Shown here: piece after piece, positions 21,790 through 33,819 of the stretch
How the letters are laid out: each line of letters opens with the position of its first letter
Numbering within the stretch: position 1 is the first letter of the stretch
Assembly: GCA_022559845.1 (NCBI GenBank)
Contig: CM040123.1
Span: forward strand, 303,230,642 to 303,294,641
Source: Amorphophallus konjac
Lineage: Eukaryota > Streptophyta > Magnoliopsida > Alismatales > Araceae
Direction: 5' to 3'
Length of the DNA stretch: 64,000 bases
Notes under the pieces: model-generated
What the model was told of the DNA's origin: nothing
What the model saw: only the letters and a program-made list of their open reading frames with translations
Database searches by the model: none
Translations under genes and position numbers: made by a program

Positions 21790-22323
21790 AAGAGTTATGC
21801 CGATAATCGAAGAAGAGACCTTGAATTTCAAGTGGGGGAGCATGTCTTCTTGAAATTTTCACCTACGCGAGGAATTAAGAGGTTTGGTATCAATGGAAAA
21901 TTGAGTCCAAGATTTATTGGCCCTTTTGAGATTCTAGAACGAATCGGTAAAGTGAGATACAAACTGGCTTTGCCTCCACAATTGGCCGGTGTCCATGATG
22001 TATTTCATGTATCCATGCTAAGGAAATATGTGTATGATCATTCGCATGTTATTCAATTCAATGACTTGAAGCTACAGAAGGATTTGTCTTATGAAGAAAG
22101 ACCGATCAAGATCTTAGATCAGAAATTTCACCAACTAAGGAATAGGGCTATACCGATGGTAAAAGTCTAATGAAGTAAGCGTGGATTCGAGGAGGCTACT
22201 TGGGAATTAGAAGAGTCAATCAAGAAGAAATATCCAGATTTGATCTCAGGTTAGAATTTTAAACCCTCCATTTGAATTTTTAAATTACTATTACGTGATG
22301 TGAATTTGGAGGACCAAATTCTT

Positions 22324-22338
22324 TTAAGTGGGGGAGGA
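22324..22338 (+). other. TekC polypurine tract
   Basis: TTAAGTGGGGGAGGA directly before the second LTR; the normal priming site for plus-strand DNA. Confidence 0.9.
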
Positions 22339-24685
22339 TGTAGCAACTCAAAAATTCTTTATATGCATTTATATAAAAAAAAGGAAATAATGAAAGATGA
22401 AAATAAAATAAATTGTGAATATTTTTCTGTTATGTCTTTAAAAGTATAGAATACATAAACATGAACCCTATTCCACGTATTCGCGATACGATTTCGAAAA
22501 GACGAAGACGTCGGCATCCGATTTTTATTAGCTTTAATCTAATCCTAATTAATGGATGATGTCATTCTTACATCATTGAATAAACGAGGTCATTGATGAG
22601 GTCACTCTTACATCATTGAATAAATGAGGTCATAGATTATGCCATCCACATAGTGGAACAAAGTTGGTGTAATGGGGTTGGTGTAATAGTGGAACAAGGT
22701 TGGTGGAATAGTGACAAGGTTGGTGGAATAGTGAAAGTAGGTGGGAGATTTTGGCCTATAAATAGGGCTATGCTCTTCCCTACTCAAAACACGAATCTCT
22801 TGGGAGGAATTGCCGGAGGGAGAAAGCTTGAAGTTGGAGGAGTGTCGAAAACGTTCTTCGTTCTTAAATTTCTTATTCTTTGATCTTCAACAAGGTAGGT
22901 GTTCTCTCAGGCTAAACTCAAATTGATGCATGCATTAGATGTAGATGCATGGTTACTTTGATTCTATACCATTTTCCCTGAATTTTATTGAGTATTAAGC
23001 ATGCTATCCATACAAGTGGATATAAGATTTTAACATAGATTTTTAACCATCGGAAGATCCGTCTCGGATCACGGTGTCTTTCTAAGACCGTGTTCCGGAT
23101 GCACAATCTCCGCCTCGAGTGTGATGTTTTCAGGTTGTAATTGAACCAATATATCATTTAGCATTTTAGATATGTCATGTTAAGTTAAGTTACATATCAT
23201 TTAAATTCACATACGATTAAGTTAAGGTTATGAAAGATAATAATTCTATTCCATGAGCTTATATTTATGTCCTAGTTCTTGTTACCTTCATGATATCTTT
23301 GATCTCCACGACTATATTATATCTCTAGCATGTTAAATGGAGTAAATATTATCTATTAAAATTACATGGGCTTAGTTGCATAAATCATGATTGATACGAG
23401 TTTAACGATTTTCATGTTATCACGTTATCGTATTTTCAACAAGTCGGGTAAATAACTAGAATTTCAAGGAAAAATGGCGTCTAAGGAAAGAGGTCCACAG
23501 GCAAACGCTTTAAGTGGATAAGTGGTTTATTAATTAGGACCTTCCAAATGCGAGGGGAGCCTCCCACTGTCCCACCTCTTACCTGGCCATGATTCCTCGA
23601 TTTTCTAATTAAGCACCCGACTGTTAAAAACTTGATCTAAGCCAATTTAACAAGGTTTTTCGAGAGAACAGAATAAGCCGTGTCCGTCAATCCAATTCTC
23701 TTACCGACTTACTGTCGTGAAACATGATGCCTTCTTATTATCTTAATGTCGTTAAACATTATGCCTTAAAATCATCCTTGGACTTCTCTTACATCTACTT
23801 GAAATCTTGTACTTGTGATCCCTTGAATGATAATTTTGCTAAATCTATACTTTATTTCATAAGCTCTACCTTGAAATTCTTTGGCCATACATATTATGTG
23901 GATGTCTAAATATACTTGGGATCTATGATCCATAACTCAATGCCTGGCGTTAATGGGGCCAGGTCTGGTCCTGGGGGGAGCGCCCGAAAGTACTTGTGCC
24001 ATGGGAGTTGAATGACCTGGTGTGGTATTGCACCAAAGTGCTTGACTCGCTAGATTAATTTATGACATCCACAGTTTATGAATTTCTTGACTTGTTTGAA
24101 TACATGAAGTACTTGACTTGTACATACTTGCGTAAAATGGCCAAATCCATGATATTACTTGCTACATGATCATTCTCTACTTGAACTTTACTCTTAACAT
24201 CTTGTCTACTTGTGATTCCAATTACTGCATTACTTTAATCTCTCTCTTATGCTTGTTCCATATTTTATTTATGTTTCTTGACATAGCACATACCTTTATC
24301 TAAACTGTTAATTACTTTAAGTTGCCTGGTATGGAGATATAAGTCCTACTGAGCATTTCGCTCACCCTACGTTTTCCGGTTAACATTTCAGGCTATTCCG
24401 ATGATGAACCCCAAACTCATGGGATTGAGCTAGAGTGATCGAGGAATCAAGATTACCTTAGTTATCTAGGTTTATGAACGGTTGCTCTTACTAGAATTAT
24501 GTTTTTATTTTGAAGTTTTATCTTGCCTCGTAAGCCTTAAGAAAGTTGTAAAACTCTATTTTGATGAAATAAGAGTATCCATTTCTTCTTATCTATTCTT
24601 GTGATTTGGACCCCAATCTTCGTGCTCTGATCTACTTGTGTGTTTCGACTCGTCGCTCCTCGATATTCCACGTCGGGATGTGACA
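22339..24685 (+). repeat. TekC second (shared) LTR
   Basis: 2347 bp, same termini and inner layout as 14353-16693: enhancer repeats, TATA box at 22757-22765, predicted intron 22895-24391, block shared with AthA at 23478-23588. It serves as 3' LTR of the first unit and 5' LTR of the truncated second unit. Confidence 0.93.
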
Positions 24686-24692
24686 GTCTTTG

Positions 24693-24705
24693 TGGTATCA
24701 GAGCC
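24693..24705 (+). other. Primer-binding site of second TekC unit
   Basis: TGGTATCAGAGCC, a perfect initiator tRNA-Met match. Confidence 0.92.
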
Positions 24706-24878
24706 AAGGTTTCATAAACCCTAGGTTTCCCTTGATATAGATTTTAGATGTTGATATAAAAATTTGGATAGGATCAAGAACCTTCCCGGTAAGATTGGGT
24801 AGAGCCATGGGCTAAGTTTTAAAGAATGATTAATCAAGAAATAAATAAAGCACTTAAGTTTTGTAGTTGTGCTCGCAG

Positions 24879-26150
24879 ATGGCTGCCGAGAGATCTCAAT
24901 GGCGCGAGATGCAAAGGACGGTGTAAGGTTTGACCCATGCACTACAACAAGTAGCTCAAGGAGGAGCTTACCGTGGAGCGGGAGATCTGCATAGGAATTT
25001 CAAGAGCATGAACCCTCCCAAGTTTGCTGGGTCTACGGACCCAGATGAGGCCGAACATTGGGTAAAGGAAATTGAGATGATTTTTTGAGTCTTGCAATGT
25101 GCTGATGAGGAGAAGGTCCTACTTGCTACCTTTCAGCTTGAAAGGGATGCCGTGCTTGGTGGGAGTCGGTCGAAGCAACTCTACCACACGACCAGGTGTT
25201 GTGGGAAGAGTTTGTAGAACACTTCAACAACAAGTACTTCTCCGACCGAGTTCAAGAGAGGAAGGCTACCGAATTGGCTTCCTTAAAGCAAAGAAGTTTG
25301 ACGGTAGCAGAGTACGAAGCCCAATTCGCAAGATTATCTCGGTATGCACCACATCTTGTGAGTACCGAGAAAATGAAGGCAAGGAGATTTTTAAATGGCT
25401 TAAAGCCTCAATATATTACTCAACTCGCCCCGATGGATATCCAAGTATATGTCGATGTGGTGAGGAGAGCCCAACTCTTGGAAGATGCAACGGAATTGAC
25501 TGATCGCATCCAGGGAAGAGATGCCAAGAGGGAGCAAGTTACTAGATCATGTAATTTTAAGCCCTCCATCGGAAAGAAGAGGCCCAATTTTGGTGAGCGT
25601 AACTTCAATAAAGATGGACGTAATTTCAATAAGGATGGGTGTGACTTTCAAAAAGACAAGAGGCCGAGATCATTTGACAAACAAATCATGACAGTCGCTA
25701 CATCATCAAAGGAACTATGCAAATATTGTGAGAAACCAGGACATAAGGCAGATGAGTGCTGGAGAAGACTGGGTGCCTATCTTTGATGTGGAAGTCGGGA
25801 ACATAGAATTTCGAGTTGTCCACTTCTCAAAGAGCAAGCTCCGTCAGAAAAGCTTCCAGTTGCTGTTAAGAAGCAAGGAAGACTTCAACCTCTTATGGAT
25901 ACGGAACCTATCAATGATGGAAGCATTGTGGAAGGTACTCTCTCTGTGTGCTCAAGTCCTGCCTCTGTCTTATTTGATATTGGAGCTACGCATTCCTTCA
26001 TATCCAAGAGCTTTGCTGATATTTTACCTTTGAGGCCAGTTCCATTAGAATCTAAACTTGTTATTACTACCCCTATTGGAGCGGGATCAAAGATTAAATA
26101 TTTCTACCCTGCTAGTGAGATTCTAGTTAGCGGTTGCACACCAGCTGACA
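24879..26150 (+). pseudogene. gag: Second TekC unit: gag and truncated protease
   Basis: Starts at the ATG at 24879. Stops: TAA 24924-24926 (CAA in the first unit), TGA 25086-25088 (also present in the first unit) and TGA 25784-25786 (CGA in the first unit). One C is missing near 25150, shifting the frame. The knuckle CKYCEKPGHKADEC is intact. The protease has FDIGATHSFI, with Asp-Ile-Gly instead of Asp-Thr-Gly. Homology stops near 26136, after ILVSGC. Confidence 0.92.
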
Positions 26151-26155
26151 GATTC

Positions 26156-26922
26156 TGAAGAGGCGTGATCTCGCGCTGGACCTGAGCTGGGAAGATGATC
26201 ACCGGATAGTGAACTGCAAAGAAGGGAAACGGATCAAGGGGCCCAGGGATGGTTCCCTCGGGTAAACCCTCCGATGCTTAAGTCAGTAGAGCAATGGTGG
26301 AAGCTATGAAGGGAGGAGGAAAGAGATGCACGTGATTCCTCTACACCAAGGTGGTGAAGTGGTTCCTGCTCAGGAAGTTTAGGCGTGTGTTTGCCCTCTT
26401 TTTTCGTTGGAGGTAGTCCCAGGTTTAAATAGTGTACTGACCTCATGAGTCCCGTAAGCTGAGGGGTTTAAGGCGGGAGTTACGTCCTCAACATGGGCTC
26501 TGTATGTCCTCATCGTGGGATCTTTATAGCCTTGAGGGTTCATGGGTCCCTTATCCTCATAAACTCCTACTTATAAAGGGTTCTCAACAGCAGCGTGGAT
26601 AAGCAGTCGTCGGTCGACCCAAGCATGAAAGGTGCCAACCCTGTCCGGGCGATAGGCATAGCTCGGATGAAGATAGGTCGGAGTGGGCGCTGAGCACCTG
26701 CCTTAATCCCGGCGAGGGGATAGATCGGACGTGGGTCTTTCTCTGACCTGACCGATGCTCGGGCCTTTCGAGCCTAAGGGCCGCCGAGGAAGGGTGTGAC
26801 CCCGAGTGATCTATTGGGCTTTTAGCCTAAGTGGGCCCCGCGGGGCTGTCACTTGGATGAGCTGGGCCTCGTTTGGTCCTGATGGACCTAGTTTGGCTGC
26901 TCTTTAGATGGGCTACAGAAAT
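26156..26922 (-). repeat. Tat-type LTR copy at rearranged junction
   Basis: Matches 8419-9182 from TGAAGAGG to GGGCTACA. The polypurine-like string (26923-26936) follows on the plus-strand right, so in element orientation it is a 3' LTR; its internal region is missing. Near-identical 11-base strings CCAGCTGACAG flank the block (26141-26151 and 26991-27001). Confidence 0.82.
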
Positions 26923-27000
26923 CCCCCTCTCTATATTCTATTAAAGATTAAATACTAGTGTAAACTTGTTATTACACGTTAGCTTCACAACCAGCTGACA
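26923..27000. other. Filler-like junction sequence
   Basis: After the polypurine string come fragments resembling 26049-26106 of TekC (AAACTTGTTATTA and AAAGATTAAATA) in scrambled order. Then CACAACCAGCTGACAG repeats 26136-26151. This looks like templated filler from end-joining repair. Confidence 0.5.
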
Positions 27001-29156
27001 GGTCGCACACCCTTCTCAAGGGAACAACCAATACAGAGCCTCCACCAGCTCAAGCAGCCATCTCAATAGATCGCAACCAGAACATCGACTCAGCACCAAG
27101 AAAAACCTCACACATGGCAAGCTGAAAGTCAGACATATCACTGTGCCAACTCTGTCAGAAGACAAACTTCGACAAAGCCCAGATCCCGTCCGGAAAGGCA
27201 CGCCTCAAAATCAGCCACCCAAGGCCTCGCTGGCACACGACTCTCGCCACGCTCGAGCCCCGACAACCAGCATCTTCTGTCTGTGAAAAGACCATCCACT
27301 GGTCGCCAGATACACGTCAATGGGGAACCTCCGCTTGCGCAGGTTCTTCCTTCTTTCCTGGTCCTCCACCAGATCCGAAGGGAACATTCCAAACCTCAAC
27401 AAGCCATCCGTTAACTCACACACAGACCAATACCACATCTCGAGCCGCACTCCTCTCGGACTCCGCATCCAAACTCAATCCTCGCGCCAACTCGACCCTC
27501 TCGGGGAGCACGATGAAACCAATTGATGAGATCTTGGTGTCTTCGGTCATCACCTCACTCGACTCAGACTTACAGGGGAACCATCCCACGCTGATCACCA
27601 AACCAGGGATAACCATTGCGACACCAACGTCCCGTCAAGGACCTCGATGCACAGCCATCACTCTTCCGTCTGGTCTCATCACATCACTCGACCTCCGTCA
27701 GGCGACATCCTCAACAACCCCATCTGGGTCTAACACCGACGCCTGACACGGCTTCCATCACAGGAACAGGGTACTCATGCGGCGCACTAGCCAGCAGATT
27801 CCCCAACACTCCATCCTGCCAGTGCCAAGAACCACGATACCTCAAGCAACGGCACGGCAACAACACCTTTCACACAGAGGGACCAATCCTCCAATGTTCA
27901 ACGCAAACTCAGGAATCCACCCGTAGCAACCAATGCTACGATCCAGAACCAGTGGGTCACAGGCCCACCAGGCTTCCGCTATGCCACTCTGATCCACGTG
28001 CACAGCAGCAAATTCTCAGAAACACCACCCAACCGGCACTTGTCCTTTCGGAAAAGTGCCAACACACCCTCACACGACAAGGGAATGGGCACAACTTCTC
28101 ACAGGTAACCACCTGGCCAAGACAAGGAGCACATCTCGCACGGACTTCATGGCACACATAGGCCAACCAATCCGGACACATAATGCTAGACGACGAACCA
28201 TAGGCAAAAACAATCTCTCCAACCAAAGGGGAGACCAAACGCCCTTCCGACCAATGGAAGAACTCCACACTCGACCTGACCTCGAACCTCACACATGCTG
28301 GGAACAACACCTTCCAGCACCGAGAAAACCATCACCACGTCAGGTCAGCGCCTCCAACACACTCGACGAGTGTCACGTCGGACCACGATCACAACATCTT
28401 TCGATGCACCACCGCTGCAATTCCTCAAACTGCAACGCACCGGGCCAAGAGCCGTAACACGAGCCATAACGACAACCGTCAACGCTCATCCTCGAGTCCC
28501 AAAACTCACCGCGAAACCTTCACATCTGAAACCAACTCTAGGGTGAACACAATCCGTTCGCACACAAGAGAACAGGAGCAAGACATACTGGGACACCACA
28601 GCCCAATCCTGCCTCGAAATCCGTAAGAATAATCGGGACCAACACGTCATTTCTGACACCACAGAGCACGACAAGGACATCAGGCTCGATGAAACAGTAG
28701 CTCACCGAGAAGATCCTCCGCTCACCCTAGCACACTTCTCGATCAGAACACCTTAGGGGTCGGATAAACCTCAAGTTGAAGTGGCCAAAACCGACAGCAG
28801 CTCCCTCAGAGCATGCTCGCGGCCACTTAACCACGAACAATCCTCTCCAACCACCTGACCACGTTGTAGATTCCCCGAACGCAGCACCGTGAGTTCACGC
28901 CTGCCAGCAACCTCTGCCCAACGCAGCGCAACTAGGGCCACCACCGATGAGGGAGAAGTCTCTCGACCTCAATCCTTAGACCCCATGCCGGCACGAAAGC
29001 CGCGAACAACAACCGCCTTCACAGCGCCACGCAGCGCACTCAAGCTCTCAAGCGGAAAACAAACACAAAACTCTAAGCCAGCTACCGACTGTACTGGACC
29101 TTATGGACTCTGATCACTGCAATATCTTGAATTCCTATGTACGTCCACAACCACCG
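27001..29156 (-). other. LARD-B internal region, no recognisable gene
   Basis: About 2.2 kb, rich in C and A on the plus strand. Short frames on both strands (up to 181 codons) show no gag, protease or RT motif and no shared pattern; I take them as chance. The 3' part of the internal region was probably lost in the 26-27 kb rearrangement. Confidence 0.65.
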
Positions 29157-29168
29157 CTCTGATACCAG
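29157..29168 (-). other. LARD-B primer-binding site
   Basis: The minus strand reads TGGTATCAGAGC beside the LTR at 29170, complementary to initiator tRNA-Met. Confidence 0.88.
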
Positions 29169-29169
29169 C

Positions 29170-32100
29170 TGTAACGTCCCGAGAATCCGATTACCGTGAA
29201 GGCCCGATAACCCGAGACTCGAACCGCCGCCCACAAGCCGGGAGGGCTCGGAACGGCTAAAAGGAGTGTGGAGGCACAAAGAAATAGAAAATAAGGCAGA
29301 ACAATTCAACAATTAACAGAAATAAATAAACAGCTATTGATACAATAGAGACCAGTCCAACAGAAAGTACAGTCTAAAGCAGTAAAGCGTACCACATGCC
29401 GAGTGAACACTCGGCCCGGTGAGCTGGCAACTGAGAACCTCTGTACCGCACCCTCGAACCTCGAGGAAGAACCGCCACACCTGAAAAGTAAGGAATGAGT
29501 CTCCAAAATAGAGACTCAGCAGGGATCCCGCGGAACCCCAACCGGAAACAACGGCGGTAGCAGAAAGGAAAGCTACAACGACAGCAGGGACAGCGAACCG
29601 GTGGCTGGTCAAAACTCGGCACTACAGCTACTCCTACAGTACCAGAAACACACCCGATCTCACGGTCGGGGGCTACCGAACTACACTAGTACCACTAACC
29701 GAAGTAAAAACCCACGGTAACAACGCCGTAGAGGCCTGTCTCCCAGGACAAGGTCAACCTGGACACGCTGTCCAAGGTGCAACCCCGACCACCCGGTTGC
29801 AGACACCAGACCAACAAGATGTAACCTCGGTAAAGCTACTAGCACCAGTCTCATGGCATGAGAACCGACACCCGCACCATGGCGAAACAACCGGAACTCA
29901 AAGGTCAACATGACCGAAAACCCGAAGGTCAAAGTCATGGAAACTGACAGTCTGTCACTCCCGACTCGACAGGACTACCTCCCACTAGAAGCACAGTCGG
30001 TAGCATCCCCTGGCGTCTTACACCGCACCGCAGGTGAACTGCCTGACGTGGTAGCGCCTACCAGAGGCACGGACATCGAATAAGTAACCACAAAGCAAGT
30101 GACTAGCTGGGGTCACGCTCGTCATCATGGTCCAACCGCCCCCAACCACGTGTGCACACACAGACCATGCGTCCTAGGTCTGGCCTCTGACTGATTTTCC
30201 CCTTAGCCGGACTCTGGCTACAGACGTGGGGCCCGACGGAAACCAGTCTAAAAACCATCCTCAGGGTAAGCCCGTACACCTACTCCCAGGTGAGACCAGC
30301 ACACGTGTACTGGTAGGCTATGACTAGTGGAGGGTCACTGAAGGAGTAGACTCTCAAGTCAATGGAAAACAACGTACAAACCCGACGAAGTATGGGGACC
30401 GTCCCACGTACCAGCACCGTCGCACGGTGACCACAGTCAGAGAAGAAACGAGACTCACAGTCCACAAAGAAACGTAGAAGTACGGTTCCCAAGGCAGCTC
30501 ACAGGTCGCCAAACCGAACCCCACTCTCAGGGAACAATGGGAAACCTCCAACTCTAGGTTGGACAACTAGACTCGCGGTCCAAGGCCACACACATGGCCC
30601 GCACGGAAAGCACAGAAGCACGATTCCCAGGGCAACGCACAAGCTGCCACGCCGATAACTGGACTCGTAGTCCAAGGCCAAACACATGGCCCCCTCGGGA
30701 ATCATCTTCCAGGAAAACTCACGGCATGCGGGGGAGACCCCACCGCACACACACTGATGCACGGTGACTCGGTCAAGCGTAACATAAAAGCCCAGCACAC
30801 GAGGAGTCACCCGGACTCTCAAACCCATGGGCACACTAAACGAGGTCGCACGGTCCGCCCGACACCCTCAAAATATGAACACATAATCCCACGGATGTCT
30901 GGGGCATTCGAAAGACCGCAAGTCGACCACTGGGTCCCAACCGGGTCGACTAGGGACCTAAACAACGTGAAGCGATCGCGACAAGCACGAAGAACCACTT
31001 CAGCATAACACAGTGCCTGGCTGTCTATCTTTGGGCCATCACAGACCATAACGGTCCAAAGCTAGGCCGTCACAGCACTGTAACGGTCCAACACAAGAGC
31101 GTTACACGAAGCGGGCAACACTGGCTATGGCGCACCCACCCTGGCGCATCACAGCCTCCAACGGACCAAGCCTGGTGCGTTAGAAGACAAGACAAAACAA
31201 GTTGTGACGCACACCCCTCGGGGCGTCACAGCCTCTGACGGTCCTACCTAGGTGCGTTAGAAGAATGGGCTGCGTGAGCTCTGACGCTCCCATATAGGGG
31301 CGTCACAGTGCTCTCACGGTCCTACCTAGGGGCGTTAGAGACTCGTGACCCCAACGGTCCGAAAACATGAAAATAGACGTAGCGGTCGAACCCAGGCGCG
31401 TCACACTCTCTGGCGGTTTATCGTGGGACCGTCAGAGTGATCGACGCCCTGCCGACAAAACAGGACCCTGTGACGCACCCTCCTTGGCGCGTCACAGCAC
31501 GTAACGCACCCACCCTGGGGTGTTACAGACTGTGACGGTCACTGGAAGGACCGTCACACCGTCCCGAGAACGCTACGGCGGGAAATGACCCAAAAATCAT
31601 CCCACGCCCCCATACCTCCCACGGGAGAGGGGGGAAGCCCCCAAATAGCCCATAGCATGCATCTACGGCCTCGGATCGGCCAAAAACGCAATGAAACGGC
31701 GGATCGACGCTCAACCCCAAAAACATGGATTTTTTTCCCAAAATCCCTAAATATGCCCGCTCGGCTCACCACGGCCTACAAAACTCACGGGAAAGGGAAT
31801 GCACGAGCTGGGGGTCCATCTCCCTACCTCCACCGAAGAAACGACGCGCCGTGGACGCCGATCCACGAAGAAAACGTCGTGAAACCCTCACCGTTCCACG
31901 AACCCACGGCCGAGCTTCCACGTGCCACCGGCCCTCAATCCTCGAGCCGTTCCCCGTTCCTCGCCTCCCGCCATCGCCGCCTCGCCCTCCTCCACCACCG
32001 TCGACCGCCCGGGGAGAGGGGGAGAGAAAGAGATGAGAGAGAGTGAGAAAGAGAGAATGAGAGGGGGAGAGAGAAAAAGGGTTAATATATAGAAAAACTC

Positions 32101-32306
32101 AAAAATTCCAGAAATTCAAAAAATTACGAAAAGTTACCTCTGCGATCCTCGGGAAGAGCACAATGTGTAGGAACTGTCCTGGAGTCGGAGAACGCCACGG
32201 TTCGCCCTGCACAGAGTTCCGAAGGCACATCAGGGAAAAACACGTGTAAAGCGTAAAATACACTCCAAGACCCACTAAAATGATCTGAAAAACCATGGGC
32301 ATTACA
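29170..32306 (-). repeat. LARD-B 5' LTR
   Basis: 3137 bp, TGTAACGTCC to ATTACA. On the element strand it has a TATA-like site near 32080 (TATATATTAA), a CT-rich stretch (31990-32090), a possible donor GGAG/GTAGGG near 31828, a hairpin array (31045-31558) and an acceptor CTTTTCAG/GTGTGG near 29480. The frames in it are not conserved proteins. Confidence 0.88.
31045..31558 (-). repeat. Hairpin array in LARD-B LTR
   Basis: At least 12 inverted repeats with the pattern T(G/A)ACG-N...N-CGT(C/T)A. Marker ACG positions include 31051, 31083, 31161, 31207, 31238, 31284, 31316, 31473, 31504 and 31535; successive units are 31-32 bases apart. The last is near perfect (TGTGACGGTC / GACCGTCACA). Some stems end in TAAC/GTTA and others in TGAC/GTCA, so the bases change in pairs. 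Confidence 0.85.
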
Positions 32307-32551
32307 AACTATGGCTTTAGGTTTCACGAGCACAAGTCCTATGAAATTTTGGGAGTATTCTAAGAGAGTTATGAGCATCATGTTCTAATCCTATGGATAG
32401 TATGCTTTAATGATTTCAAAATCCTAATCCGTAGTCAATTCTGTGAAGGAGGATCTTGACATGAGGTATGAAACTTTTAAACTCTTGTTGGTCCCTAATT
32501 TTTAACCTGTTTGTATGGCTAAGAGACTAGCAATAAGCAAGTTGGGAGTTG
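32307..32551 (+). other. AthA internal 3' end resumed
   Basis: Continues AthA after LARD-B, starting with the second AACTA copy. Non-coding. Ends in a weak polypurine tract (AAGTTGGGAGTTG) before the LTR. Confidence 0.6.
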
Positions 32552-33744
32552 TGATAAGTGCTTATTTATTTTTATTTATTTATATCACACACATCATTTT
32601 TTAGGCTTTAAAGAAGTTAATTATGAAATTTTTACAGAATAATCTCAGTCTGATATAAAATAGAGATTTTTCCATAATTAATGGGACTTGAGATATGTTT
32701 AAAATAAATAAATAAAATTACATAATTAAATTTTCATAAAATCATTTGATAAGAAACTTTGCTATGATTGTTTCTTTTTACATAAAACTAATTGTCACAA
32801 AAATTCACTATGTGAACAAAATAGGGGGGACAAATGACAAAGCATATATACATTGACATAAACCTTTTTGTTTGAGGGGATTTTATATAATTTTTTTCAT
32901 TTTTGAACAGCCTTATGGATAGTATCTCCTCCTCTAGTGGGTAAGGACGTCGTAGGTGGATGCTAGCATGCGAGCTGTTGGTGTGCTCCGACAGCCGCAT
33001 GGGCAAGCACGGCAACACGCACGGCAGTAGGCGATCACGGCAATAGCTGCTGAGTAGGCGTCGCACCTGCGTGCAGGCTCTGACACGGCAGCAGGCGAGC
33101 AGCAGTTGGGCACGGTGCGAGGGCAGCTGCAGGTCCCTCCCATGCGGTGCATGCAGGCCAGCGTGCAATGGCATGGGCAGACAGCAGCAGTCATGCTGGC
33201 TGGGCAGCAACGTGGGTTGTGCACCTACCTGACGGTAGGCCGGCAGGAGAGCAGACACATGTGTGGGCAGCTAGGCCTCGCCTGCGTGGGCGAGCGGCGT
33301 GGGGGTGAGGCAGCGTCACCCGTTCCCTAAAAAACCAGGGGCCTCCCCCCTTCTTCTGGAGAGAACTTCTTCTCTCTCCCCCCTCTGATCTCCCTTCTTC
33401 TCCTCTCCCTCTCCTCCTTCTTCTCCTCTTCTTCCTTTCCCCTTCTTCTGCTTTGACCTCTCCTCTCTCCCCTTCTTCCTCTTCTTCTTCTTCTTCCTTC
33501 CCCTTCTCTTTCTCTTGCCCTCCCCTTTCATTCCCCCTTGCTGGCCGGCGCCCCTATTCAAAACAAGGGCTCCGCCAGCAAACTGCATACTCCCTACCCT
33601 TCTCTTCTCACCTCTCTCTCTCCCTCTTTCACTCTATTTTCTCACCGCATCCTTCCCCCCTTCTCTTTCTCTCTTCTCCTCCCTTCTCTTGCTCCCACCT
33701 CCGCCGTAGCTCTCTCTCCCTCTCTCTCTCTTCTTTTCCCCTAA

Positions 33745-33819
<75 letters not shown>

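Larger units (their letters stand above)
20768..22254 (+). pseudogene. pol: TekC integrase C-terminus and chromodomain, split by SoloD
   Basis: The coding sequence 20768-20852 (GPNIIQDTT, IRERLKIAQSRQ) resumes at 21795 (ADNRRRDLEFQVGEHVFLK) after the solo LTR. The GPFEILERIG and HDVFHVSMLRKY segments are typical of chromovirus integrase ends. The last part (PIKILDQK, then WSKRGFEEATWE and SIKKKYPDLI) is a chromodomain, thought to guide insertion to marked chromatin. A TAA at 22168-22170 interrupts it. The frame ends at TAG 22252-22254. Confidence 0.88.
14353..26151 (+). mobile_element. TekC: tandem Tekay/Del element, LTR-gag/pol-LTR-gag/PR
   Basis: Two LTRs (14353-16693 and 22339-24685) flank a full gag-pol region. 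The second LTR is followed again by primer-binding site, gag and protease, truncated near 26136. This shared-LTR tandem arises by recombination between elements or by unequal crossing-over. The first 180 LTR bases differ at about seven positions. The left neighbour is the LARD-B LTR; no clean target duplication can be seen because the right end is rearranged. Confidence 0.9.
13535..32306 (-). mobile_element. LARD-B: non-coding Tekay-derived element, split by TekC
   Basis: Minus-strand element with TGTAAC...ATTACA termini, tRNA-Met primer-binding site (29157-29168), a 3.1-kb 5' LTR at 29170-32306 and a left 3' LTR reduced to 13535-14352. The internal piece (27001-29156) has no gag or pol that I can recognise, as in large retrotransposon derivatives (LARDs). 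Derivation from Tekay is inferred from LTR termini and the conserved CTTTTCAG acceptor (about 29480). The first 110 aligned LTR bases differ at nine positions, more than in TekC, which is nested within it. Confidence 0.85.

Noticed and set aside
27616..28457. Possible genes in the LARD-B interior
   Set aside because: Frames on both strands are of similar length, start without context and show no domain; they fit open frames expected in C/A-rich DNA.
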